From: Bacteroides eggerthii
GTDB lineage: Bacteria; Bacteroidota; Bacteroidia; Bacteroidales; Bacteroidaceae
Assembly: GCF_025146565.1 (NCBI RefSeq)
Contig: NZ_CP102258.1
Coordinates: 1 to 64,000, forward strand
Direction of reading: 5' to 3'
DNA: 64,000 nt
Shown here piece by piece: positions 26,433-35,544 of the stretch. The notes under the pieces are model-generated. The model was not told where the DNA came from, made no database searches, and worked only from the letters and a program-made list of their open reading frames with translations. Position 1 is the stretch's first letter; each line of letters begins with the position of its first letter. The position numbers and the translations under genes are program-made.

Positions 26433-27974
26433 TCAATTTTTTAATAAAGGTAATGCAATAATAAATTTAGTTCCAACATTCAGCTCACTCTCTGCCCGGA
26501 TAGTTCCCTTATGATCCTGAATAATCTTTCTTACATAAGCCAAACCAAGCCCGAAGCCTTTTACATCGTGCAGATTACCTGTATGCACGCGATAGAACTT
26601 ATCAAATATCTTTTTCAAGTTTTCTTTCTTAATACCTATACCGTTGTCCTGTACAGAGATCATCAGCTTGCCCGGTTCATTCCAGGTCTTCACCATTAAC
26701 TGCAAGTCCACATCCGGTCTTTTATACTTCACCGCATTATCCATGAGATTGAAAATCACATTCGTTATATGCATTTCATCTGCAAAAATAATCGGGTCAG
26801 TCGCTTTCAATTCCGACTCTATCTTTCCGTTGTAGCGCTCCACTTTCAAAGCAAACGTATTCACTACCCCGGTTATCAGTTCATTGGCATCCAGTTCTTT
26901 CATTTTCAACGTTGCCTTCTGCCGGTCGAACATTGACATCTGGAGAACTTTCTCCACCTGGAACCTGAGTCGTTTCGTCTCATCATTAATAACGCCCGAT
27001 ATGTGCTGGAACATTGCCGGCGACTTGCCTACTGCCGGGTCCTTCAACATCTGCGCCGCCAACGAAATTGTTGAAATCGGCGTTTTGAACTCGTGCGTCA
27101 TATTATTTATAAAATCATTCTTCATCTCCGTCAACTTCTTCTGGCGGAACACGATATAAATCGTGAAAATGAATGTTATCAACAGAACAAAGGTAAAGAT
27201 CATCGACGGAATCATAAAGCTGACCGAGTCGAAAATATAATCCTGCTTACCCGGAAAATGTATCTTGACGATACTCATACGTGCCGGCGGATCATTTAGG
27301 AACAAGGGTTGGGAATAAGAACTCTCACTGCCTTCATCGCTGTAGTCCGAACAACGATAGACTTCCCTGCCGTCCCGGTCTATCACTTTAAAGTGATAGT
27401 TCAGCTCAATACCGTTATCAATCAATCCCGATTTCAGATACTGGTCCAAATTCTTAAAATTGACCCGTTCTTCTATCGCCTTGTCACTGGCACGATAAAT
27501 CATCTGCCAAGCCACCTCATCCAGCAAAGCCCTCTGATACAGATAACGGTTCTTTATGGCATCTGCCAGCGAACGTGATGTCTGAGGTATCGTCTTCGTT
27601 CCATGCTTACGTGAAATCATAGCCCTCGGCAATTCCGATGCTTCATTGCTAAACGTTTTCAGTTCGATAGCCGAATATTTTGTTCCATCCGGTGCTGTCA
27701 CCGTAAAACGCTGTGTCTGCACCACTCCTTTGCCTTGCGAGCTCTGCTCCCACGCTCTCTTTTCCGCTTCGGATATATCTTCCCGCAACCAACGGTCAAC
27801 CTCTGCGGACTCCACATCCTTTGAAGCAGCCATTAAAGCACGCTTCACCGATTCATCAAATTGCTCGTTACGCATCTTCACCATTTCCTCAATATAACTG
27901 ATCTGCAGATACAGTAAACTGATGAAAGAAAGGCCCATAACGACGCCTAATATCCATATTGTCGACTTTTTCAT
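26433..27974 (-). CDS. rprX: Sensor histidine kinase RprX
   Basis: A 513-residue membrane kinase. TM1 (about 6-27), a periplasmic sensing domain of roughly 220 residues, TM2 (about 250-275), then the H-box HEFKTPIST with phospho-acceptor His294, N-box NLMDNAVKYK, DNGIGIKK and GFGLGLAYV. The partner is the adjacent RprY. An ATG seven codons upstream is less likely because the internal start gives a clean first membrane helix. The signal it senses is not evident. Confidence 0.93.
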   Translation of the reverse strand: MKKSTIWILGVVMGLSFISLLYLQISYIEEMVKMRNEQFDESVKRALMAASKDVESAEVDRWLREDISEAEKRAWEQSSQGKGVVQTQRFTVTAPDGTKYSAIELKTFSNEASELPRAMISRKHGTKTIPQTSRSLADAIKNRYLYQRALLDEVAWQMIYRASDKAIEERVNFKNLDQYLKSGLIDNGIELNYHFKVIDRDGREVYRCSDYSDEGSESSYSQPLFLNDPPARMSIVKIHFPGKQDYIFDSVSFMIPSMIFTFVLLITFIFTIYIVFRQKKLTEMKNDFINNMTHEFKTPISTISLAAQMLKDPAVGKSPAMFQHISGVINDETKRLRFQVEKVLQMSMFDRQKATLKMKELDANELITGVVNTFALKVERYNGKIESELKATDPIIFADEMHITNVIFNLMDNAVKYKRPDVDLQLMVKTWNEPGKLMISVQDNGIGIKKENLKKIFDKFYRVHTGNLHDVKGFGLGLAYVRKIIQDHKGTIRAESELNVGTKFIIALPLLKN

Positions 27975-28174
27975 AGTCACAAAATTAACACTCACTAATT
28001 AACACTCCTAACAAATTAACCTGATTTAACCGGGTGTTCTCGTTAATTAACCGTAGAATGTTTTTTAAGTTGCATTACGCACATTACAACAAAATGAAAC
28101 ACCTTTGGTTTGCAAATTTAATAAAAAATTAAATATTAACATTCACATTTCCCCATATTCTTAATCAGTGTTAA

Positions 28175-28217
28175 TAAAAAAGCCGTCATTCCTCACGATG
28201 AGCGAACAACGGCTTTT
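28175..28217 (-). terminator. Terminator after the EF-G paralogue
   Basis: On the minus strand AAAAGCCGT...CTCA pairs with TGAG...ACGGCTTTTTT. It lies about 20 bases after the stop. The 28000-28174 stretch before rprX is AT-rich and presumably carries the rprX promoter. Confidence 0.8.
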
Positions 28218-28234
28218 ACTATTTATTAAAAAGT

Positions 28235-30391
28235 CTATTCTTCAGCTTGTTTTGTTTCAAATTCCTTGATAAGTTTATCCTGTACATCACTCGGAACAAG
28301 TTCATAGCTGGCAAACTTCATAATGAACGAAGCACGCCCACCGGTTAAAGAACTCAGAGCCGTAGAATAGGAAGACATCTCCTTCAAAGGAACCTTAGCA
28401 CTCAGCTTTTCATAGCCGGCTTCACTACTCATACCCATAATCATGGCGCGACGTCCTTGCAGATCGCCCATTACATCACCCATCTTATCGGAAGGAACAA
28501 ATACCTCCACATCATAAATAGGTTCCAAAATCTTCGGGCCGGCATTTTTAAATGCCTCGCTGAACGCATTGCGGCCTGCCAGCATAAAGGAGATTTCATT
28601 GGAATCTACCGGATGCATCTTTCCGTCGTATACGATGACACGTACATCACGAGCATACGAACCGGTCAGCGGTCCTTGCTCCATGCGTGACATAATACCC
28701 TTCAAAATGGCCGGCATAAAGCGGGCATCAATAGAACCGCCCACAATACTGTTCACAAACACCAGTTTACCGCCCCATTCCAATGGAACTTCCTCCACGC
28801 CTTTCACATTCATCTTGAACTCTTGTCCATTGAACTTATAAGTATCCGGCATCGGCATTCCTTCATAATAAGGTTCCACAATCAGGTGAACTTCACCGAA
28901 CTGACCCGCACCACCGGACTGTTTCTTATGACGATAGTCGGCACGGGCAGCTTTCGTTATAGTCTCACGATAGGGTATTCTCGGTTCTTCAAACTTAACC
29001 TGCAATTTCTCATTGTTCTCCAAACGCCACTTCAACGTACGCAAATGGAATTCGCCCTGTCCATGCACAATTGTCTGGCGCAATTCCTTAGACTGATCAA
29101 TGACCCATGTCGGATCTTCCTCACGCATACGGTTCAAAATAGCCATCATCTTTTCCGTATCGGCTTCGTTCAATGGTTTGATAGCACGAGAATATTTGGA
29201 ATTCGGATATTTAATGAAATTAAAGCGGTTCTCCGATCCCTTGCCATTCAGCGTATTGCCGGTATGCACATCTTTCAATTTCACAGTACAGCCGATGTCA
29301 CCGGCTACCATTTCTTCCACCTTGATACGATTGGCACCCGCACACGTATAGATCTGGGCGATACGCTCCTTGGAACCACGATCGGCATTGGTGAAATCGT
29401 CTCCCTCGTGCACTTTACCGCTCATCACCTTGAAATATTGAACATCACCGATATGCGGTTCAACAGCCGTTTTAAAGAAATACAAGGAAGTAGGCCCGTT
29501 TGCATCGGGTTTCACAACCTCACCACGCGTATTATGCACCGGCGGCATTTCGTCTACGAACGGAACAACATTACCCAAGAACTCCATCAAACGGCGCACA
29601 CCCATATCCTTGCCTGCACAAACGCAGAACACAGGGAACATGCCGCGAGAAGCCAATCCCTTACGGATACCCTCACGCATTTCGTCCTCGGTCAAAGAAT
29701 CCTGCTCGAAGAACTTCTCCATTAAAGTCTCATCATGTTCGGCAGCAGCTTCCACCAATGCCTTATGCAGGGCAGTCGCCTTCTCCATTTCCTCTGCGGG
29801 AACATCTTCAATCGTAGGCGCTCCGCCTTCCGGCCCCCACGAGTATTTCTTCATCAGAAGCACGTCTATCAACGAATTGAAATTCGGTCCGGTAGCCAAC
29901 GGATATTGAACGGGAACCACCTTAGAACCGTAGATTGACTTCAACTGTTCCAGCACCATATCATAATCGCACTTTTCATGATCGAGCTGGTTCACAAGGA
30001 AAATAACCGGCTTGCCCAGCTTCTCGGTGTAACGAAAATGGTTTTGAGTACCTACTTCGGGACCATATTGTCCGTTCAGCAGCAAAATGGCCGTATCAGT
30101 TACATTAAGCGCCGTCATTGCCGCCCCCACAAAGTCGTCACTACCCGGACAGTCTATTATGTTCAGTTTCTTACCGTTCCATTCCACATGATAAACGGTG
30201 GAAAACACAGAATATCCATATTCCTGCTCCACCGGGAAGTAATCGCTGACTGTATTCTTGGCAGTAATTCTGCCGCGACGTTTTATAATACCACTCTCAA
30301 AGAGCAGCGCTTCTGTGAGAGTGGTTTTACCCGAGCCGTCATTGCCAAGGAGGGCAATGTTCTTAATTTCATTCGTCTGATATACTTTCAT
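28235..30391 (-). CDS. fusA2: Elongation factor G-like protein (EF-G2 type, GTPase motif altered)
   Basis: A 718-residue translational GTPase homologue with all five EF-G domains; the G domain has a P-loop GNDGSGKTT (16-24) and NQLDHEK (G4). Two positions needed for GTP hydrolysis in EF-G are changed: DTPGHVDF reads DCPGSDDF here, so the catalytic histidine is Ser84, and the switch I RGITI element reads YGYSV. This fits the EF-G2 paralogue known from Bacteroides thetaiotaomicron, reported to support translocation without GTPase activity during carbon limitation. TetM/TetQ ribosome-protection proteins are the alternative, but domain length and C-terminus favour EF-G. Single-gene transcript with its own terminator. 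Confidence 0.85.
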   Translation of the reverse strand: MKVYQTNEIKNIALLGNDGSGKTTLTEALLFESGIIKRRGRITAKNTVSDYFPVEQEYGYSVFSTVYHVEWNGKKLNIIDCPGSDDFVGAAMTALNVTDTAILLLNGQYGPEVGTQNHFRYTEKLGKPVIFLVNQLDHEKCDYDMVLEQLKSIYGSKVVPVQYPLATGPNFNSLIDVLLMKKYSWGPEGGAPTIEDVPAEEMEKATALHKALVEAAAEHDETLMEKFFEQDSLTEDEMREGIRKGLASRGMFPVFCVCAGKDMGVRRLMEFLGNVVPFVDEMPPVHNTRGEVVKPDANGPTSLYFFKTAVEPHIGDVQYFKVMSGKVHEGDDFTNADRGSKERIAQIYTCAGANRIKVEEMVAGDIGCTVKLKDVHTGNTLNGKGSENRFNFIKYPNSKYSRAIKPLNEADTEKMMAILNRMREEDPTWVIDQSKELRQTIVHGQGEFHLRTLKWRLENNEKLQVKFEEPRIPYRETITKAARADYRHKKQSGGAGQFGEVHLIVEPYYEGMPMPDTYKFNGQEFKMNVKGVEEVPLEWGGKLVFVNSIVGGSIDARFMPAILKGIMSRMEQGPLTGSYARDVRVIVYDGKMHPVDSNEISFMLAGRNAFSEAFKNAGPKILEPIYDVEVFVPSDKMGDVMGDLQGRRAMIMGMSSEAGYEKLSAKVPLKEMSSYSTALSSLTGGRASFIMKFASYELVPSDVQDKLIKEFETKQAEE

Positions 30392-30485
30392 GATATATAA
30401 GATTTAAAGTGAATACTCAGCATGCTTCCGTATGCCATTATTTTAGTGAGCCGCAAATTAGAAATTAATCGAAAGAAAAGCAATA

Positions 30486-30528
30486 AAACGCCTGTGTTAC
30501 TAAACAATGTTATATAACACAGACGTTT
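30486..30528 (-). terminator. Terminator after the GH97 gene
   Basis: AAACGCCTGTGTTA (30486-30499) pairs with TAACACAGACGTTT (30515-30528), one mismatch. On the minus strand it follows the GH97 stop by about 90 bases and ends in TTTTATTG. Confidence 0.6.
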
Positions 30529-30620
30529 ATTCACCTTATTATATTATAGGAGCAATTACAGTTGCCCACCAAGCCATATCCTATTATCGGGACTTCAGGC
30601 AAACTTCAAGCCACCCGGTC

Positions 30621-32567
30621 CTATTTCACAATCACCGCTCCCCCCATAGGCTGCACAGTGAGCTGTAACGTTCCGTCCGTTTTGATTTTCTGTTCTTTCT
30701 GTTGCGGTTGAAGTTTCTTATCGTCCAGATAAACAGAAACAACATCTCCTGCCGGCAGCATCGGAAGCGAAAGTTTCAGTTTCAATGGTTCTGCCGTAGC
30801 ATTGACGGCAGCTACATACCACACATCACCATGACGACGTGCCAAAACCACATAGCGGCCGGGATAACCGTCGATGAAACGGGTCTCATCCCATGTAGTA
30901 GGCACTTGTTTCATGAAGTCGACGCACACGCCCGGAGCATCCGCCAGATTATTGGGAGCCAATGCAAAGTTTTGTATAGGGTTCTGGAAAAGTACCGCCG
31001 TTGCCAGCTGGAATATATCCGTTGTACGACGGGTAGTACCGCCATCGTTGCCACGATTCAGGCGTTTGTTCAGGAATACGCCTCCAAACTCCATACATCC
31101 CACAGCATTGCGGATGAAAGGATGCAACGTGGCATTAAACGCTTCATTATCGCAGGCATGCTGACTGAATATGAGATTCTCGGATGCCAGCACCGCTTCA
31201 CTGCCTGCATAATTGGGATACATCCGTTCCCACCCGCGGGGCAGCGTACAGCCATGAAAGATCACCATCAGCCCATGATCATCGGCATCGCTCAGGATTT
31301 CCTCATACAAGCGCATCGTCTCCTGCTTGTCACCTCCAAAGAAGTCCACCTTTATTCCCTTTACGCCCATACTCTGCATCCAGCGCATTTCCTGCTTGCG
31401 GGCAATGGAGTTGTCCATTTTGTTGACCGGGCCTTGCTCTATGTCATTCCAGTAGCCGCTGGAACTGTACCACAAGAACACTTCCACCCCTTTACTGCGG
31501 GCGTACTTGATGAGCTGCTCCATACGTTCACGACCAATATACTTATCCCACCAGTTGTCAACCAAAACATATTCATACCCCATAGCAGCCGCCAAATCGA
31601 CATACCGCACCTGGTCATCGTAATTGATGCTGCCATCTTGCCAAAGAATCCAACTCCAAGTGCCGCGTCCCGGTTTGTAGTCATGCTCTGTTGCGTAGCG
31701 CGGTTCAACCACATCCCAAGGAACGGTTGTTTCCACAATCGGTTTCAACGTTTCACCCACCGTAACGGTACGCCAGGGTGTGTTGCCGGGCAAGGCAAAA
31801 GCAGGCTCTATCGTACCATTGCCATTATTCTCTTCCGGCATAGGAAATTCAACGTTGTACACTCCGTTATCCGCATCGCTAAGGCGGGAAGCACAGTAAC
31901 GGCTGTCCACACCGGTCTCACTGACCAGTACCCAGCCATCTTCGCCTACTTTGAACAGACAGGGGAAGGTATAGCCATGACCGTAGTGCGAACGTTCATT
32001 CATCGGCGCATCCACTTTATATCCTTCTTCATAACTGGGCTTCGTGCGTTTCCAGCCTATCATGGCATTGCTCTGCGGGCAAAGGAACGTAGTGGTCTTT
32101 TCCGGAAAAGCAAAACCTGTATTCTCATTCATCACACGCACACTGCCCGTATCGCCCTGGCGGAACAAAGTATAGCGGAATGCCACATCATTGTTACTCA
32201 CCCGGAAAGTAATCTGCATCTTCTGTCCTTTGGCATTATCGAAAAAACAGTTCAATTCGTTAGCCCGGTAGTGCACTTGCGAGGTCTTGATACGGTTCAG
32301 TGAATACCGGCTGTCAATCTTGTTCACTTCATGTCCGGTCAGCTTCAGGCCTTTTGCAAAGTCGCCCACGTTGGTTTCCATGCCCAACGGAGAATTTTCC
32401 AACATTTGTTTGTCTTTATAAGAGACGGAATAGACAACCTTTCCGCCCCCTATGCACGTAACCGCCACTTGCAGATTTCCGTCCGGTCCTTTCACTATCA
32501 CATCTTGCGCCTTCAATGGCAAAGTAGCTGCCAGCAACAGCAGCAACAGTTTCAATCTTTTTTTCAT
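30621..32567 (-). CDS. GH97 glycoside hydrolase, probably the retaining alpha-galactosidase-like type
   Basis: A 648-residue secreted enzyme: signal peptide (MKKRLKLLLLLLAATLPLKAQ), N-terminal beta-sandwich, central barrel and C-terminal sandwich as in GH97. SusB-type inverting alpha-glucosidases use two glutamates as base; this protein instead has an aspartate in GIKVDFF (Asp408), with Glu463 55 residues on in LASENLIF, the arrangement of retaining GH97 alpha-galactosidases such as BtGal97b. Substrate is therefore more likely an alpha-galactoside than starch, but this needs assay. It stands alone, with no Sus genes next to it, and ends at a terminator. The start 42 bases upstream would lengthen the signal peptide awkwardly. 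Confidence 0.85.
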   Translation of the reverse strand: MKKRLKLLLLLLAATLPLKAQDVIVKGPDGNLQVAVTCIGGGKVVYSVSYKDKQMLENSPLGMETNVGDFAKGLKLTGHEVNKIDSRYSLNRIKTSQVHYRANELNCFFDNAKGQKMQITFRVSNNDVAFRYTLFRQGDTGSVRVMNENTGFAFPEKTTTFLCPQSNAMIGWKRTKPSYEEGYKVDAPMNERSHYGHGYTFPCLFKVGEDGWVLVSETGVDSRYCASRLSDADNGVYNVEFPMPEENNGNGTIEPAFALPGNTPWRTVTVGETLKPIVETTVPWDVVEPRYATEHDYKPGRGTWSWILWQDGSINYDDQVRYVDLAAAMGYEYVLVDNWWDKYIGRERMEQLIKYARSKGVEVFLWYSSSGYWNDIEQGPVNKMDNSIARKQEMRWMQSMGVKGIKVDFFGGDKQETMRLYEEILSDADDHGLMVIFHGCTLPRGWERMYPNYAGSEAVLASENLIFSQHACDNEAFNATLHPFIRNAVGCMEFGGVFLNKRLNRGNDGGTTRRTTDIFQLATAVLFQNPIQNFALAPNNLADAPGVCVDFMKQVPTTWDETRFIDGYPGRYVVLARRHGDVWYVAAVNATAEPLKLKLSLPMLPAGDVVSVYLDDKKLQPQQKEQKIKTDGTLQLTVQPMGGAVIVK

Positions 32568-32672
32568 GGTGTGTATCAGTATTAAATAAAGTTCTTTCAT
32601 CTTCTCCATAATTATTTTATATCAAGGAGGTTAGAGAGTGTAAAAATAACACCTTTTTCCGAAGATACAACA

Positions 32673-32708
32673 AACAAGTGTACATGTTGTGTAACATATA
32701 CACTTGTT
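32673..32708. promoter_or_regulatory. 16-bp inverted repeat between the divergent GH97 and hemW genes
   Basis: AACAAGTGTACATGTT and its reverse complement (one mismatch) flank a GTGT loop. The dyad sits in the 254-base gap between two divergent start codons, so it is better placed for an operator or 5' UTR hairpin than for a terminator. Confidence 0.45.
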
Positions 32709-32821
32709 CTTTTTATAAATCCAACATCTGTCAAAAAAGACATCAAATCCTTTCTATTGCCCGAAAAAGGAAGATAACAGAAAAAAAGCGTACCTTTGCG
32801 TCCCAACTAAATTACAGGACC

Positions 32822-33955
32822 ATGGCAGGTATTTATATCCATATTCCTTTTTGCAAGACACGCTGCATCTATTGCGACTTCTACTCCACTACGCGCAGTG
32901 AGCTGAAGAGCCGTTATATCCATGCTTTATGCAAAGAGCTGCAAATGCGTAAAGAATACCTGCGGGGAGAGCCTGTCGAAACGGTCTACTTTGGCGGCGG
33001 CACCCCCTCACAGCTTGCAGAAGAAGATTTCCGGGAAGTCTTTGAAACCATCCGGAAATATTACGGTATGGAACACTGCCGGGAAATCACCCTTGAAGCC
33101 AATCCTGACGATTTGACGGAGGAATATACTGCCATGCTGCAACAGTTGCCTTTCAACCGTATCAGCATGGGGATACAGACTTTTGACGATGCCACCCTGA
33201 AGCTGCTGAACCGCCGCCACGATGCAGAACAGGCCGTCAAGGCCGTACATCACTGCCGGCGTGCCGGTTTCAACAACATAAGCATCGACCTCATCTACGG
33301 ACTGCCCGGCGAAACAGACGAGCGGTGGAAACGTGATTTGCAACAAGCTGTCAGTCTCGGCGTGGAACATATCTCCGCCTATCACCTGACCTACGAAGAG
33401 GGTACCCGCATCTACGAGCTGCTGCAGGCACACCGCATCCATGAGGTAGACGAAGAAAGCAGTGTCCGTTTCTTCTCCACCCTGATGGACACGCTTGACA
33501 ATGCCGGCTACGAGCACTACGAAATATCCAACTTCTGCCGTCCCGGAATGTACTCCCGGCACAACACGTCCTACTGGAAAGGGATTCCTTACTTGGGATG
33601 CGGACCTTCCGCCCATTCATTCAACGGGGACAGCAGAGAATGGAACATCTCTTCATTGGAGGACTACATACATTCCATCGAAAACAACTGCCGCCGGTTT
33701 GAGAATGAACATTTGAACCGGACTACCCGCTACAATGAATGTATAATGACTTCCATACGAACCCGGTGGGGAGTGCCGATGGACATTGTGGAACAGAGAT
33801 TCGGCAGGGAGTTATGGCAATATTGCATGGATATGGCGCTTCCGCACCTGAACGACGGGAAACTGGAGATACGCGACAACCACCTTTGCCTCACCCGCAA
33901 GGGGATCTTTGTATCGGACGGCATTATGAGTGATTTAATGTTTATAGAAGAATAA
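32822..33955 (+). CDS. hemW: HemW-like radical SAM protein (heme chaperone)
   Basis: A 377-residue radical SAM protein of the HemN/HemW family. MAGIYIHIPF is followed by CKTRCIYC (C11, C15, C18) binding the 4Fe-4S cluster, YFGGGTPSQL for SAM binding, and GLPGET. HemW proteins hand heme to respiratory enzymes and do not make coproporphyrinogen; shortness and lack of the HemN N-terminal arm point to HemW. The open frame runs 48 codons further upstream, but the ATG at 32822 opens on the conserved start. A TACCTTTG box lies at 32789-32796. The ECF sigma gene follows six bases later. Confidence 0.93.
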   Translation: MAGIYIHIPFCKTRCIYCDFYSTTRSELKSRYIHALCKELQMRKEYLRGEPVETVYFGGGTPSQLAEEDFREVFETIRKYYGMEHCREITLEANPDDLTEEYTAMLQQLPFNRISMGIQTFDDATLKLLNRRHDAEQAVKAVHHCRRAGFNNISIDLIYGLPGETDERWKRDLQQAVSLGVEHISAYHLTYEEGTRIYELLQAHRIHEVDEESSVRFFSTLMDTLDNAGYEHYEISNFCRPGMYSRHNTSYWKGIPYLGCGPSAHSFNGDSREWNISSLEDYIHSIENNCRRFENEHLNRTTRYNECIMTSIRTRWGVPMDIVEQRFGRELWQYCMDMALPHLNDGKLEIRDNHLCLTRKGIFVSDGIMSDLMFIEE

Positions 33956-33961
33956 AATGAC

Positions 33962-34504
33962 ATGACCGAACAGGAAGTCAGGCGATATTTACGCCAAATG
34001 AAAGACGAAAGTTCAGAACAAGCTTTCCGGGGATTCTATGATTTGACCTACGACCGCCTTTTCCGTATCGCATATTATTATGTCAAGCGTGAAGAGTGGG
34101 CACAGGAAATTGTACTGGATGTCTTTATGCGTCTTTGGGACCAGCGTAAAAAGTTACCGGAAATAAACAATATCGAAGATTACTGTTTCATCCTCACCAA
34201 GAACGCTTCCCTCAACTATCTGGAAAAAGAAGCAAAGCACATGCCCCAATCTTCCGGACAGTTGTCCGAGTCCACCTCCCATACCGATTCTCCCGAAGAA
34301 ACACTTATCAGCGATGAACTTTTTGCCCGCTATGTCAAAGCCCTCGACCGTTTACCGGAACGTTGCCGGGAAGTATTTATCCGAATACGCGAAGAGAAAC
34401 AAAGTTATGCCCAGGTAGCCGATGAATTGGGCATCAGCGTAAAAACCGTAGATGCACAGTTACAAAAGGCACTTACCCGCTTAAGAGAGATGCTATTCCC
34501 ATAA
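33962..34504 (+). CDS. ECF-type RNA polymerase sigma-70 factor
   Basis: A 180-residue extracytoplasmic-function sigma factor of the Bacteroidales type. Region 2 (about 20-90) contains YDRLFRIAYYYVKREEWAQE and VFMRLWDQR; region 4 (about 125-178) ends QVADELGISVKTVDAQLQKAL, the -35-binding HTH. Followed by a lipoprotein, a membrane anti-sigma and a TonB receptor with an STN signalling domain, it fits a FecIRA-like surface signalling cascade in which ligand binding outside frees the sigma factor to drive the transporter genes. Confidence 0.92.
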   Translation: MTEQEVRRYLRQMKDESSEQAFRGFYDLTYDRLFRIAYYYVKREEWAQEIVLDVFMRLWDQRKKLPEINNIEDYCFILTKNASLNYLEKEAKHMPQSSGQLSESTSHTDSPEETLISDELFARYVKALDRLPERCREVFIRIREEKQSYAQVADELGISVKTVDAQLQKALTRLREMLFP

Positions 34505-34599
34505 TTTTCTTCATGGATAAAAAAAAATACGTATGTGCATAGGGAGTTTTCAAAGAAAAACTGTCTTTACTTATGAAAACCCAAAAATAAGAAAGACTT

Positions 34600-35019
34600 A
34601 TGAAGAATTTATGCACAATCGGAACAAGTATATTATTCATCTTACTCATCCTGAGCGCATGCGATGACAACAAGAGTAATTATCCGAAAAACTATGTCGG
34701 CTTCGGCAAAGGTATCGAAAGTTACACCGTCAACCGGCAATCAGCAGAGCAGGATATCAACATCAAGATAATTACGGCTGAGAAAAGCTCTAAAGACAGA
34801 GAAGTGACATTAAGTAGTCACTGGAAACCCGGTACACAGCCGGCATTCAAGCTGCTGGATACCCAAATCATTATTCCTGCCAAAAAGAAATCAGCCACTG
34901 CCCGCATTCGCATTTATCCCAAACAAATAAAGCGCACCCAAGAGATACGTATTATCTGCACTCCCAAGGATAAGGAAATAAAACGGTCGCAACTGACAAT
35001 AAAGTTATTCCTCAAATAG
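34600..35019 (+). CDS. Lipoprotein of unknown function between sigma and anti-sigma
   Basis: A 139-residue lipoprotein with lipobox LSAC (Cys21) and a compact beta-rich domain (about 33-139) with strand pairs such as QDINIKIITAE, AFKLLDTQIIIPA and TARIRIYP. The alternation resembles an Ig-like or Calx-beta-like fold of Bacteroidota surface lipoproteins, but I do not recognise a family. It sits 95 bases after the sigma factor and 8 bases before the anti-sigma gene, an unusual place for an extra subunit. It may sense or bind the substrate at the surface or periplasm. Confidence 0.7.
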   Translation: MKNLCTIGTSILFILLILSACDDNKSNYPKNYVGFGKGIESYTVNRQSAEQDINIKIITAEKSSKDREVTLSSHWKPGTQPAFKLLDTQIIIPAKKKSATARIRIYPKQIKRTQEIRIICTPKDKEIKRSQLTIKLFLK

Positions 35020-35027
35020 GCATAAGG

Positions 35028-35540
35028 ATGAAAGACAATAACGAGAATCTTGAAAGGACATTGGATAAGCTAATCGCCTCCACCCGTTCGCCCAAAGGGA
35101 AATACCTGGCTGAAAACAGTTGGCAACTACTGGAAAACAGACTATTTATCCGACGGATAAAAAGAAGATTCCGATTGCGTGCTGTAAGTGCCGCTGCAGT
35201 AGTATTCCTATGCGTGGCAAGCTGGGCTACTTATCATGCTTTATCTTTCGAATCGGCATCATCCGTCCCGGTTTCTGCGGAAATGGAAACCATAGCTCCG
35301 TCCGAACAGAGAGAAATAATGACATTCCGACAACAACCACTGGAAGAAATCGCCCTTCAGCTTTCAAAAACATTCCATAAGGTAATCCAAATCAACAATG
35401 ACACCTTAAAGAATTACCGGATAACAGCAACTTTCGGACCGGAGGAAAGTCTGAGAGAAATTCTTGACTTACTAAAAGGAACGGGACACTTTGAGTATAA
35501 AGAATCCAACGATACAATAATCATTACTAAACTTAACTAA
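35028..35540 (+). CDS. Short FecR-like anti-sigma factor with DUF4974/STN-like periplasmic domain
   Basis: A 170-residue single-pass membrane protein: cytoplasmic N-terminus (1-48), one membrane helix (AAAVVFLCVASWATYHAL, about 52-70) and a periplasmic domain (about 100-168) with PLEEIALQLSKTF...VIQINNDTLKNYRITATF, the secretin/TonB N-terminus fold seen as DUF4974 at the end of FecR proteins. The central FecR domain is absent, so it is about half the usual length. It should hold the upstream sigma factor and be released by the STN domain of the receptor five bases downstream. Confidence 0.8.
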   Translation: MKDNNENLERTLDKLIASTRSPKGKYLAENSWQLLENRLFIRRIKRRFRLRAVSAAAVVFLCVASWATYHALSFESASSVPVSAEMETIAPSEQREIMTFRQQPLEEIALQLSKTFHKVIQINNDTLKNYRITATFGPEESLREILDLLKGTGHFEYKESNDTIIITKLN

Positions 35541-35544
35541 CGCA

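Noticed and set aside
30702..32303. 533-codon open frame antisense to the GH97 gene
   Set aside because: It is a shadow frame; the minus-strand gene has signal peptide, catalytic residues and full domain order.
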